This document shows positions 1 to 55,903 of a stretch of 64,000 nt of DNA, one piece after another. The DNA comes from Merluccius polli (lineage: Eukaryota > Chordata > Actinopteri > Gadiformes > Merlucciidae). A program made the position numbers and the translations under genes. Within the stretch, counting starts at the first letter, position 1, and every line of letters begins with the position of its first letter. Location: assembly GCA_030340625.1 (NCBI GenBank), contig JAOPHQ010002306.1, positions 15,001 through 79,000 of the forward strand. The letters run 5' to 3'. The notes under the pieces are model-generated. The model ran no database searches. It saw only the letters and a list, made by a program, of their open reading frames with translations, and was not told the origin of the DNA.

Positions 1-345
1 ACACACACACACACATGCTCTGGTAGAGCTAATTGTTGGCTATTAGCTTCTGAGTCTAGGATTACATGTCTTATTAAATACAGAATTTCAAATGAGCTTT
101 GTTAAATAAGAAAGTACTCCCTTTTTAATGAAGGTAATTTATATGGAAATTGCACATAATACTGATGATTCGGAGAGAGATTCATCCTCATTGGACAAAG
201 GGTGGAATCCAAAACAGAGTGGGGTTGTCCCTCGTGGGTCAGTACACTTGAAGTCTGGTTCAGTTTGGAAAATCAAATGTACTTTTTTTATTTTACACAG
301 GCACATATTTACGTTACGGCTTATAATGTTTGTATACCTACACAC

Positions 346-1864
<1,519 letters not shown>

Positions 1865-2216
1865 CCTGATCACTGTATGAGCCGATACACAACTTGCGGG
1901 TTTTTTCTCTACTCAACTTTCAAACAAATTAAACAAGATCAGGTTTTGAGATTTGACGATGACTATCAATTTACCGTCTTATCAAAATATCTGGTGTCTC
2001 ACACCAGTTGAACCACAACCATTTTTTGTTCCCTCCACTTGAACAAGGCGAATGAGCTAAATCATCCGGCTGACTCAATGTCCAGACAGCAATGTGTACC
2101 GAACATCAACAGGTCAGCAAGCTTTGTTCTTGTACATGATTTTAAAAAGAAACTCTCCGATACTGTCGCTTAACAAATATCCACACATACACTGAACAAC
2201 AGTAATTGTTTTACAT

Positions 2217-2242
2217 CCCCCCCCCCCCCCCCCCCCCCCCCC
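2217..2242. repeat. Poly-C tract (26 C)
   Basis: Uninterrupted run of 26 cytosines, a potential G-quadruplex former on the minus strand. Length may be an assembly estimate. Confidence 0.9.
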
Positions 2243-3615
2243 TTTATAAAAATAGCTTAAAAATCTGGACACAATTGTAGTACAGTGTAGAGTTGAGTCA
2301 AAGATTCTTCTCGTTTACACTTGAGACAGGCTGGTAGGCAAGTCCTCCTCCCCCTCCTTTGACACACTGCTATACAGGGACACAAGGCTTCAATGACTAC
2401 TGGACCCCCGATAGAAACAAAGCGAAACCCTAAACCTCCCGTCTTCATACTGAAATCACTTTGGTCCAAACTCTATGAACCGTGCAGAACAGTGGCATCG
2501 TCACGCCAACCTAGGACCTTACATGCACAGTGGTTAGGAAAGGAGAGAACTTGACCCACATAAAAAAATACAAATATACAAACAATAAAACCCACAAATA
2601 AAAGAACAGGGCCAGGAGTAAAGCATTTCATAGCAATGACAGGATCACTGGCAAAGCTCAACAGGAGTGGCTGAAGATCCCTCCCACCCAACTTCCCTAT
2701 TTGGCAAACAAAAAGTCAGTCTCTCCCATATGACATTACTATGGGGAGCATGCATACTTAACACACACAAATACATATTAACCAATATCTTACGTCTGGT
2801 GTACACGTCTAGCCACAACTCAGTGTATATTTCTTTCTTCAAAGAAGCATGTTTGGTATTTGAGACCAAGCAAAAATAAATAATAAAATATAGTTTTTCA
2901 TGACCATCAGCGGTGGGAGCCCATCCTCAGAGTGTGACGTTTCATGCGATTCACATGGTTAACAGTCTTTTAACAAGACACGCAGGAATTATACTCATCT
3001 TCTGCACTCCGTACACTCATCTCTCAAGGCTATAAAACCAATACGTATAGCATAATGAGACAAGCTGTAGTAACTTTTCACACGTACGCACACACACACG
3101 CACACGTTTCACATCGAAGCATTGAATGCAACAAAAAGTTAATCTTTCCCTGAAAATAAAAAATAAATAGTCCACATGAGGCAAAATAAATACAAGTCTC
3201 TCTCCCTCTTATTTTTTTTTCTTGTGTTGTGGACCACTGACATTGTAAGGACACTTGAAGGAGGATCATATGGTAAAAATAAAAACCCAACTGTTGCTAT
3301 CGGGGCCCGAGGTCTTCCTCCTGTTTAGCCGGTGCGGGCAGAGGATGAGATTCTCATGGACCAAGGGTCGTGTTTCATGTCCCGTGTTTCATGCTTTACG
3401 CATAGCAGGATGTTGCGAGAGGCTGAAAGTAACTGCAAACCTCTGTCAATCACCCCCCAAACCGGGGGCAGCAAAACATCGACGCAAATGATTGAAAAAG
3501 ATGGAAAAAGATAGAAATATAGTATGCTAAATCATGACTGCCACCATGGTTGTCTCCATGAATAAATCTCATCTGGCCAAGAGGAAGGCTGTGTGATGGT
3601 TCACCATCGGTGTCC
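2243..3615. other. No gene recognised; possible minus-strand 3' UTR
   Basis: AT-rich non-coding sequence with many short A and T runs and a small (CA) patch near 3090. No exon with family similarity was seen on either strand. It lies downstream of tram1 and could be part of a long 3' UTR. Confidence 0.35.
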
Positions 3616-3619
3616 GGGG

Positions 3620-4530
3620 CTGCGCTAGAGACCCGCGCCCTTATCTGCCGCCAGGAGCAGTGCCTTCCAGTCGAATGGAGAATGTGTCAAGACAAAGAGA
3701 TGATCTGTGGGGATGGTGCTCATACCTGCAAGTGAGTGCCAATTCCTGGTCAAGTGGTACAAAGTGGAAAAGTGGAAATGGGACCCGTCAACTGTAAGGT
3801 CTGGCAACCTGGACATCACAAGGCCCATCAGATCTACCCCATGGATCTATTGAAACGGTGGCATGAACCTTAATACCCTCCCCTTGTATGCCTTCTCCAC
3901 CCAAATCCAATGTGAAAATGCCGGATGTGGGCCCCAAGACTCCAGAACCAGAACCAGAACCAAGAGGTTCTGGAGTAACTTGCCGTTTTTGTGGAGCCTC
4001 ATGCCTCCTGGGCCCAGTCTGATTGTCCTCCTACCCAAGCCAGATGGCACTGCCCATTTTGCATTGATTTCTGAAAACCCCATCGCCAAGAGTAGATGAG
4101 CTAATTGGGCATCTGGGTCCCTCACGATTCGTCAGCATCCTTGACGTCACTAAAGGGTATCTTGGCAGGTTTCTCTTAACCCACAGGCCAAGGAGAGGGC
4201 TGCGTTTGCAAAAACCAGATGGGCTCTACCAGTACCGGGTCCTACTGTTTGGGGTCCACGGGGAACTAGCGACATTCCAGCGATGATGGACAAATTCCTG
4301 AAACCCCATCGACTGTATGCAGCAGTGTCCTTGGATGGCATCGTTTTCTACAGCACAGATCGGACCATCCACCCACCATGTACGTTTCACAAACGAAAAC
4401 GAAAGCTTGTATTTAAAATTTTCCATTTCCACCTTGGAAGGTGTTTTCCTTCTACGTATGGATGGGGCCTCAAACTCGGGGAGGTCATTGATGGAAGGTA
4501 TGTTCCTAATTATCTGGAGTAAACCTAGCA
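3620..4530 (+). mobile_element. Decayed Ty3/gypsy LTR-retrotransposon fragment (integrase tail, then reverse transcriptase)
   Basis: About 3790-3850 translates to a remnant with HKAHQIYPMDLLKRWHE, like the C-terminal end of gypsy integrases (IYHVNLLKxW). About 4000-4380 then encodes scattered RT motifs across frames: KPDGTA.FCIDF, LTSLKGILAGF, KPDGLYQYRVLLFGVHG and ATFQR. Stops and frameshifts break every frame, so this is a pseudogene fragment and no LTRs were found. Integrase-like sequence before RT is the order of Gmr1-type gypsy elements, known from fish; that placement is inference from two short fragments. It lies downstream of tram1, on the opposite strand. Confidence 0.75.
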
Positions 4531-6579
4531 ACTCCCACACCTGAAGTCAATGACCTTCCTATCAACACGCTCATTAAGCCTCTCGTCTCCCAGCCTCTCT
4601 CGTCTCAGACTGCATGGGAGTGCAACACCATGCTGTGAGTGCGCATAGAGCTCCAGAGAGAGAGAGAGAACCCAATGGACAATGAGACCACAGACTGTGG
4701 GAAGGAGACACTGGACAGTACAGGTCAGAAACCGTTGCTTTGTAATCGAAGCCTCTCCGCTGGACCTGCCCTGCCAGCAGAACACCCTGGACCAGGAAGA
4801 ACCTGAGTTTAGTCATCTCCCCTCAACCTGCATATTTTCAATACAAATATTTTGTTAAACTGCCTCCTCTGTGGCTAGGTCATCTTATTTCTACCACCTA
4901 GTACACCTCTCTCAAGGTTGGTGCCCCACACCATGTACTATGGGCTTTGCTGGTGGTAATGGCTTGTTAAAAGCATTGCAAATAATAGTCACCTGATAAA
5001 TATTGAATTTTAACTAAAAACTCTTGCAGCAGTTTTAAAAAGGCCACTGAACACACTAGTATGTAAGAGACACAAACGGCAGTACCAACCTAACCAGCAA
5101 GCCATAAACCTTTACACCTCATGCACTGATATGATCACAAAACTACACCTACTCATGGCCTTGTCTCCACCAATCATCCTGCTCGCATTTCCAACGATGG
5201 CAAAAGGATTTAACTGTATGCATGCCAAACAGCATTACATGCTACAGTACAGCTTCCTCTTGGTGTAGCCTCCAAAACCTTGATAGCCAGGCGAGTAATG
5301 AACACAAACAAAAAGAGTAAATGCCCTCAATCCCATGAAAATTATGGACTTCATATGGCATTACCAAGAATAGTGGTTGTAACTAATGCACAATAGACCT
5401 TACTCACTAAACCCAACCACGTATTCTCTTCAGTTATTAACACATCTCTTTACAGAACTAGAAAGTGCTTTTTGAAGAGCAAGGTGACATTTTTTTTCCA
5501 ACAAGAGCTAACATTTTCATTGCATCCATTCATTTGGTAAAAAAAGATTTGAAATTATACATAATATAAATATACACAACCCATACATATTTTCAGACCA
5601 CCTGGCAGATGGTTTACGTAAAATCTTCTCCCCCTTAAACGTAACACTCTCTGTGCACACGTCAAGGTTTTATCCACTTTTTTCTCTAATGACCAAATTG
5701 ATATAGAGCGGGAAAATATCTCTGGTTTGATTGAGCCTGGCTGGTTGGGTCTTATTCTTTAGACACTCATCATTTTAAATAATGTTGAATGATGGTGATG
5801 GCTGAAGTGAAAAGGTTAGTGTAGGTTTCATACCCCAGAGAAAAAAATCATACTACACTGCCCTGAAGTCAAAATACCGTGATGTCTCACAATACTAACA
5901 TCAACAGTGTAATGGTGGAAAATTGTCACGAAACTGTCGACACTTACATTAACAATGGAAATTGACTCACAGTTATATTACAGAACAACAACTTAAATGA
6001 AAAGTACTGTGTATGATCCTTTCTTTCCTTTTTTACACAAAAAAGGACACTTGACTAAACCCCACCTACCATGTTAAAGCATCAAACCCATACTGGACCC
6101 TTGTATCCCCCATCACATCAGTACTAGTCTTAGGGAGTAATACTCATGTGTTTTCATTCATTACAAAACATATGTATTATATTATAATTGATTACACACA
6201 TGTATTGTTATCCCACCGCGCAAAGTGTCATATCTGGCTCTGTGAATCTTCATCAACATAGACTTTAAATGAAGATCATGATTTGATGGACCATAGCTAA
6301 CATACCTAAAACTATGTATACTGAGAAGGATCAGGGAGGTGGAAGGTGATAGTTGAGTGTGATTAAACGGTTGTTGTTGTGAAAACACAACATGAAACCT
6401 GAAGCAGTAAGAAGCTATAATATCTCTACAGTGTATCCTGATAGTGGATCCCTATGGTATATACCAATAATAGGTCCCGATAGTATGTCACCACCACAAC
6501 CACCACCTCCTCCACATACACACCCATACACCCATACACACATACATACATACACACAACCACTTCTTTCTCCGTCCCT
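4531..6579. other. No gene recognised; tram1 downstream region
   Basis: AT-rich sequence with no supported exon. Directly adjoining the tram1 stop at 6580, it probably includes that gene's 3' UTR. Confidence 0.4.
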
Positions 6580-11861
<5,282 letters not shown>

Positions 11862-12199
11862 CTTCAGCGACACTTTCTCGGTCTTTCCTCCCTAGCTTCG
11901 TGGGTCCTGGTGGTCCTGGCTCAGCTGTGCCCGCAATGCCGTCTCGGAAAAACGGTACCGTTTCCCCCCACGCTGCAACACACAGGAAAGTACCGGGTCC
12001 TGTGGTCCAAACCCCATCAAGGAGACGCCATGGTGCTGGTAGTACTGGTAGTACTAGTATGTCCACAACGGACACTTGTTCCGGCAGATCTGTGATGACG
12101 CGCCTCCAGAACCAGAACCCATTCATGAAGATCCGCCCATTGGGATTGATGGCGTTTATTGTGGGTTCTCTTAATATTGGAGAAAAATGTTGAATATGA

Positions 12200-12960
12200 C
12201 ACAACATTGGATAAATACATTGTATTTATTATGCTGGCCAAATGCCATGTTCATAAAACCTGTTTTTTTTCTTCTTCTTTTTTTCTTCTAAAGAATGTGA
12301 ACAATGTAGTGATGAACAATTCAGCATTCATCACATAAGAAGGCTATTGAAACTTGCAATGCTTGTCGTCCGTTTAAGGTTTTTGTCAATGTATTATTCT
12401 TTTTGTTTTACTTGTAGTGTCTCCCCTTGGTGTCTTTTATTTATATTTTGTTTCTGAATGTCTGTGTGTTGTGTTGTGTGCTCTACTTTGCAGGTGTCAA
12501 TGTGTCGATACTTAACATGTGAAGCATCGTGATATAGTACTAGATATAGTATACTGGTTTCGTATTTTATTAATTTGCATAATAAAAACAAACCGCCCAC
12601 GTCACGGAGACCAACCACACACTCACATGTTTAGTGGAGAGAGGCGAGAGAGGGCGGGACTTCCGGCAGAGGGATGTCGTTTCTGTTACATGTTTGCTTT
12701 GCCAAATTATTCGTCAAAACTCTATATTTATTCTCCTTTTAGTTGTTGTTGTTGTTGTTGTTCTTCTTCTTCTTAATATTAATATTATTATTGTGTTCGT
12801 ATTCTTCTCTCTCCTGTCATAGACAGCTCACAGGAAGTAAACCACCGGAAGCTGCGTGGAGGTAAACCGGGATAACGCTACAGCTCATGACCCGCCGCCT
12901 GATGACCCGCCCACCGGCGTCATGGACTCCAACCGACCTCAACATCTGTCCGTATCCAGG
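12200..12960. promoter_or_regulatory. Probable tram1 upstream region, possibly bidirectional
   Basis: Upstream of tram1 coding exon 1 and increasingly GC-rich toward 12.6-12.95 kb, with ETS-like sites near 12655 and 12833-12852 and one arm of the inverted repeat. There is no TATA box in a convincing position. A (TTG)n/(TTC)n patch lies near 12740-12773. The transcription start is not determinable by eye. Confidence 0.4.
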
Positions 12961-13432
12961 TCACGTTAGTCTGCAAACTTCAACGGTTTCCACGACGCAT
13001 AATGAGCGTCCGTATGAACAGACGCACATGGCGGAGAGGATAGTATAATGTGGGTAATGTGACATGAAGACAGGGATAAAAGTGGAGTTGTTGTTGAGTC
13101 TTGCGTAAAAACAAACACATAGATGATCCGAGCAACCAGCAAGCCGATATATCGTCGATAAGTTAATCACAGGTACGTAACGTGGCGGGCTAACTTTACA
13201 TTATAGTTGAACATTGACCAACGTTGTAACATTAACTTTGTACATATGTGTGGTGACATAGTCCACAACATAGTTTAAAAGCACGGTAGAAACTGCCACT
13301 ACTTGGCTGGCTGGTTGTTGGGCCTCTGGGGGTCAACAGCTTTAACCCTTGGCCAATAATTACCCAGCACCACTAAAGCCATGACAACCAAATAACAGGC
13401 AAATCGTTAGCTTTCAGCATTCGTTTTCAGGT

Positions 13433-13435
<3 letters not shown>

Positions 13436-13509
<74 letters not shown>
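13436..13509. repeat. (TA)n microsatellite
   Basis: About 37 uninterrupted TA repeats. Confidence 0.97.
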
Positions 13510-13512
<3 letters not shown>

Positions 13513-14090
13513 AATAAATATCACATTGCTATTATATTTCAGTCGGCAATTTTAAGATATTCTATAATATCAAATATTATCAGGATTTTTGCTCACATTT
13601 ATCTTTTTATTTGCAGAGTCAACCAGTGCATGTTGGTGGCCCAGAGGACCACCACGTACATGACCTTTCCGTCCCATGAAGAGTAAGGTTGGTTCACATC
13701 TATCCACAATATTAAGTACATAGCTAACACAATGCTGGCCACTTATGCCCATGTGAATGTGTACCTCGCATGTATCAGTGTTAGTATATATATAGTGTGT
13801 TGTATATCTTATATCTTGTACACAAGAAAGACTATAAGTCACCTATGTACTATTAAAACACTTTACTCAGACAGGCTGTATCCGCGTGGCCGCTAGAGGT
13901 CAGCATTGGACAGGCTAGGCGGGTCTATGGGCCTACAGGACGTAATGTAATCCGATAACATACGGCGACCATGTGACGTTTAGTCTGCAACTATCACTAC
14001 TCTACAAATAAACTACGGTTTTTATGACTATATTATATAACACACCTCGCATATGGGATCAAGTCCAGTGTCGCAGGGAGAGTGCAGCAG
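13510..14090. other. No gene recognised
   Basis: Non-coding AT-rich sequence. A short stretch at 13617-13683 has an acceptor-like and a donor-like flank but no supported gene (see findings). Confidence 0.35.
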
Positions 14091-14163
14091 GCCCGGCTAG
14101 CTCAGTCGGTAGAGCATGAGACTCTTAATCTCAGGGTCGTGGGTTCGAGCCCCACGTTGGGCG
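14091..14163 (+). tRNA. tRNA-Lys (anticodon CTT)
   Basis: 73 nt with a full cloverleaf: acceptor stem GCCCGGC/GTTGGGC (two G-U pairs), A box TAGCTCAGTCGG, anticodon CTT at 14124-14126 in an ACTCTTAAT loop context, and B box GGTTCGAGCCC. The sequence looks like the standard vertebrate tRNA-Lys(CTT). No intron, and the CCA is not encoded, as usual. It stands alone between tram1 and zmynd8. Confidence 0.97.
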
Positions 14164-14170
14164 CAGTACC

Positions 14171-14174
14171 TTTT
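14171..14174 (+). terminator. Pol III terminator of tRNA-Lys
   Basis: TTTT begins 8 nt after the mature tRNA 3' end, the usual RNA polymerase III stop signal. Confidence 0.85.
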
Positions 14175-15220
14175 CTCACCCGCGTGGTTGACCCAACGTG
14201 TTGCTCTGGTCTCGCTTCCTCTTTCAGGGGTGGGCCACGTTACACATGGCCTACCAGGTTTCTGCCAAACTGAATCCTGCATGACCCACAGCGACAAAGG
14301 TAATACCCACAGTGTGTGTAACAACATAGTTGTGGGTCCTTCTTTATTGGTGAAAAGGGGATTTCTAATTATTGCCATGTTTCTGAACATGTAGCCCACT
14401 TGCATACTTGTTTGATATAGCTATGGTCTGTGGGCTTTTAGTCATATCTTGTATATCTTCATATCTTACAAAAATGTAGGCTACAAAAACAGGCTACCAA
14501 GTGGCCTTTTCCAAAACCACAGTATTTAAGCAAAATTGATTTTATTATAAAGACAGAGCTAAGGTTTGACTATTTCTAAAACAGAGTAGCGGCTATGTGT
14601 ATTGTTTATGTATTGTGTATTGTTTAATGTCTATTTCTAAAATCATCCGCACGTATAAGTTGACCTGTTTTTATGTTTGCATGTTGGTGTAAGGCTGTAA
14701 CCTCTATTTCCTCTGTGGAGTGAGAAGGAGGGAGGAGTTAGACAAAGGCCCTCCACACAAAAAAAAAATGGAGGCTTGTGCAGTGCATGGTGTCCTGTCT
14801 TTCACATTCTGCATGCTGCCATTTCTCCCTCTGTAGGTTCAAAAGTGAAACGGCCGTCAGCAGATGCGACGTGGGAAAGAGTCACAGTAATGGTATATGG
14901 GGTTTGTATACCAATACTATGCCGTTACATGTGTTATTTTGTCGTTTGGGCCTCGCTCTCGGCTTATTCTTTCTCTCCCTGTCTCTCGCACTCACAGGGC
15001 TGCCCCTGCCTGCGCTGAACAAAGATAATTACTCAGGAAACACACTGGCCAATGAGGAGCGGCCTTGCATTCTGCCTGTGGGGGAAGCAGCCAGTCAGAA
15101 TCCGGCTAACATCACTCAGGCCCGATCGCCTTGCCTGAAGAGCGGAGCCTTCCCCCGGCTGAGGGCTGAGAGCGTCCTCCATGTTTTATAAGTGTTGACA
15201 TAACAGTGTGTCAGGCAGCC
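14175..15220. other. Upstream/5' UTR region of zmynd8
   Basis: No coding exon recognised. It immediately precedes the zmynd8 start codon, so the distal part probably holds 5' UTR and promoter, but no start site or core element is clear. Confidence 0.35.
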
Positions 15221-53240
<38,020 letters not shown>

Positions 53241-53619
53241 TTAGACAATATGTACACACGTTTTTTTCCTTTTCAAAATGGCCACCGCGGGCTCCACAAG
53301 ACGACAAGCGCAATGTCTAAACGGAAGAAAAAAACGGTTAATTTCCCCATCTGTGTCTGCTTGGTGATTGAATATTTCAAAACATCCAATGACTCTGATT
53401 TTCACAAATGTATGTTAAGTTGGACTTCGTAACTCACTTAAAAATGTATGCTTGTATATTTTTTGGACAAGAAAAAAATATATTGATTTAATGGCTTTGT
53501 TACCAGCTCACTTCTGACCTAAGGAAGATTGTATCAAACTATCACATATTCACTACGTGACATCAGTGCTGTACCAGGGTACTTCAAGCTGTTATGGTTA
53601 ATGTTTTCAAAGTAGCCAA

Positions 53620-53625
53620 AATAAA
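53620..53625 (+). promoter_or_regulatory. zmynd8: Proximal polyadenylation signal of zmynd8
   Basis: AATAAA, 380 nt after the stop codon. Confidence 0.6.
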
Positions 53626-54096
53626 AGTGCATACAACTTGTGAGGTGCCAATATATATTTTGAGTAATGTAACTGTAACTTTCATCCACTTTCTCATCTC
53701 CCAATGTCGTACAATAACATTTATATTATTGACTCATGTTTTCCAATGTTGTTCCTTTATGTAAACCCTATTATAAAAACAATGTCAACATTTTAACTGT
53801 ACAAAGCTTTTTTGTAATAAGAAACATGAACAATATTTATAGTGTTATGATTTTTATGGGATGTTTCATCAAATCACATTTCTATGTGTCTAAAAGCAAA
53901 AAATGTTTAGGAGAAATGTTTACTTGAGATGAATGTCGCCACACAGCGAAATCTATTCAACCTTAAAAACGGTGTTAAACATAGTCTTATAATGGGGTAA
54001 GCGGAAACTGTATTATTTGTGAGCATGTCTTTTTATATTTCGTCATGTTCTAGTTTACATATTGTACATAGATTAAATGAATTGGTGAAGTATAAA

Positions 54097-54102
54097 AATA
54101 AA
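54097..54102 (+). promoter_or_regulatory. zmynd8: Distal polyadenylation signal of zmynd8
   Basis: AATAAA about 860 nt after the stop, followed by GT-rich sequence and then the dido1 upstream region. Confidence 0.55.
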
Positions 54103-54279
54103 ACTGGGCAGAATGGCTCTGACTGTGTCAGGTTAGTGAAAGTATGTTATTCCGGTAATATATCAGTATACTATGGTTTTATCAAAGTAATTGTGGAAAT
54201 TAAATACATAGGTCAGTAGAGTTAGCACTTATACAATATTAACGAGATGCGGTTGAACTAATATGTATTTTATAGGCCA

Positions 54280-54830
54280 TCTTGGGCTTCGCTCTCCCGT
54301 CAGGGTAAAACAAAAACACAGCACAGGCGTCGGGATCAGTTCACGTGTGAACACGACTCTTCCCGCGAGACTTTGCGTACTCGGCTTTGGAAATGGAAGG
54401 CGATGCGAGCTAGCAACAGAAGACATTTGTCTGTTGTCGGAAGTGTAACATTTGTACTTAAGGTATGGGCTTCATTTAAGCGACTATTTCTGAAAAACAG
54501 CCTAGTGACCCGTAGATGTGTTTAAAAACCCGTGTTTGCGGAGCAGTATTAGCTCACTGGAGCAACTCGGAATAGTTAGCCTTGCTACTGCGAACAATGC
54601 ACTCGCAACGAAGAGTAGTCTGGCGGAGGACGACGCGCTTCCCCATACCAAGACTTGTTGTGTGTTACTAGCTGTTTACTAGCTGTTTGCCGGCTGTCAA
54701 CTAGTCACCCGTGTGCTTTCCAGCTCGTATAGCGGCACCGCTAGCCCACTGAGGTAAACGGATCACTTGCGATGGCGCCTGGCGGCCAGTGTTGTCACGC
54801 CAACCTCGTTGTGGAGAGTACAGTGAGGCC
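54280..54830 (+). promoter_or_regulatory. dido1: Probable dido1 promoter / first-exon region
   Basis: GC-rich, CpG-containing stretch between the zmynd8 3' end and the first dido1 coding exon. No TATA box, start site or first-exon donor is certain. Confidence 0.4.
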
Positions 54831-55105
54831 TAGCTAACCTGGACTAACCTAAGACCTAGCTAACCTGGACTAACCTAAGGCCTAGCTAACCTGGACTAAC
54901 CTAAGACCTACCTAGCCTGGACTAACCTAAGGCCTAGCTAACCTGGACTAACCTAAGACCTACCTAGCCTGGACTAACCTAAGGCCTAGCTAACCTGGAC
55001 TAACCTAAGACCTACCTAGCCTGGACTAACCTAAGGCCTAGCTAACCTGGACTAACCTAAGACCTAGCTAGCCTGGACTAACCTAGGGTCTAGCTAGCCT
55101 GGACC
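54828..55105. repeat. 26-bp tandem satellite in the dido1 leader region
   Basis: About 10-11 copies of a 26-bp unit (CCTAGCTAACCTGGACTAAC plus CTAAGR). Later copies alternate with a CCTACCTAGCCTGG variant, giving a 52-bp higher-order period. Confidence 0.95.
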
Positions 55106-55438
55106 AGAGTGGCTGTTGGGACTGTAGCTGTGTTAGCCGAGGCTAGGGAAGGGACTGGACCAGACGGGTCCAGTTAGTAGTCCTCCCAGGTCGACATGTT
55201 TCCCCCCTTTTATCTTTTTGAAATGATGGACTAAGGGGGCTTTTTTTCTGTGCTCTGACCCTCTCATCAAAATGTATGTATATAAAATGCACACATGGTT
55301 CACAAAAGACGACAGACTTTTGTCTGACCGTTTCACTTCATAAATATTAGCCTACAATATAACCAGCTTAGATGTTGAAGGCTACCACAAGGGTGGATAT
55401 ATATATAGATATTGATATATCTCTCTATCTCTCTTATC

Positions 55439-55443
<5 letters not shown>

Positions 55444-55501
<58 letters not shown>
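55444..55501. repeat. (AC)n microsatellite
   Basis: About 29 AC repeats preceded by a TATC-rich patch. Confidence 0.97.
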
Positions 55502-55503
<2 letters not shown>

Positions 55504-55807
55504 AATTCATGCATATGAATTGCAATGGATCTCTTCAAAACAAATACACAATGTGTTGTAAACCACAGAAATGGTTAATATATCCCTCTTATGAATGGAT
55601 TCCCTTTCAGAAAATGTTTTAAGATTATCCCACTATATTAATAAATTGGCAGTGCCTGTATGTAATTTATGTTGCTACACATCTCCACCTTTTGGCCTTT
55701 GGCATATTCAGAAGATAATTAGTTTATCATGTCAAAACTGAGCGACAAGTGATACTTGAACTACGTACACTAAGCATATTTTAATGCACACAATATATAG
55801 GGCACAG

Positions 55808-55844
55808 TATGTATGTATGTATGTATGTATGTATGTATGTATGT
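55808..55844. repeat. (GTAT)n microsatellite
   Basis: About 9 tetranucleotide repeats, 60 nt upstream of the first dido1 coding exon. Confidence 0.95.
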
Positions 55845-55903
55845 CAGATTTATTTCACTGCTGCTGTTAACACGACATGCCTTTTTATAATACCTCAGCT
55901 GCC

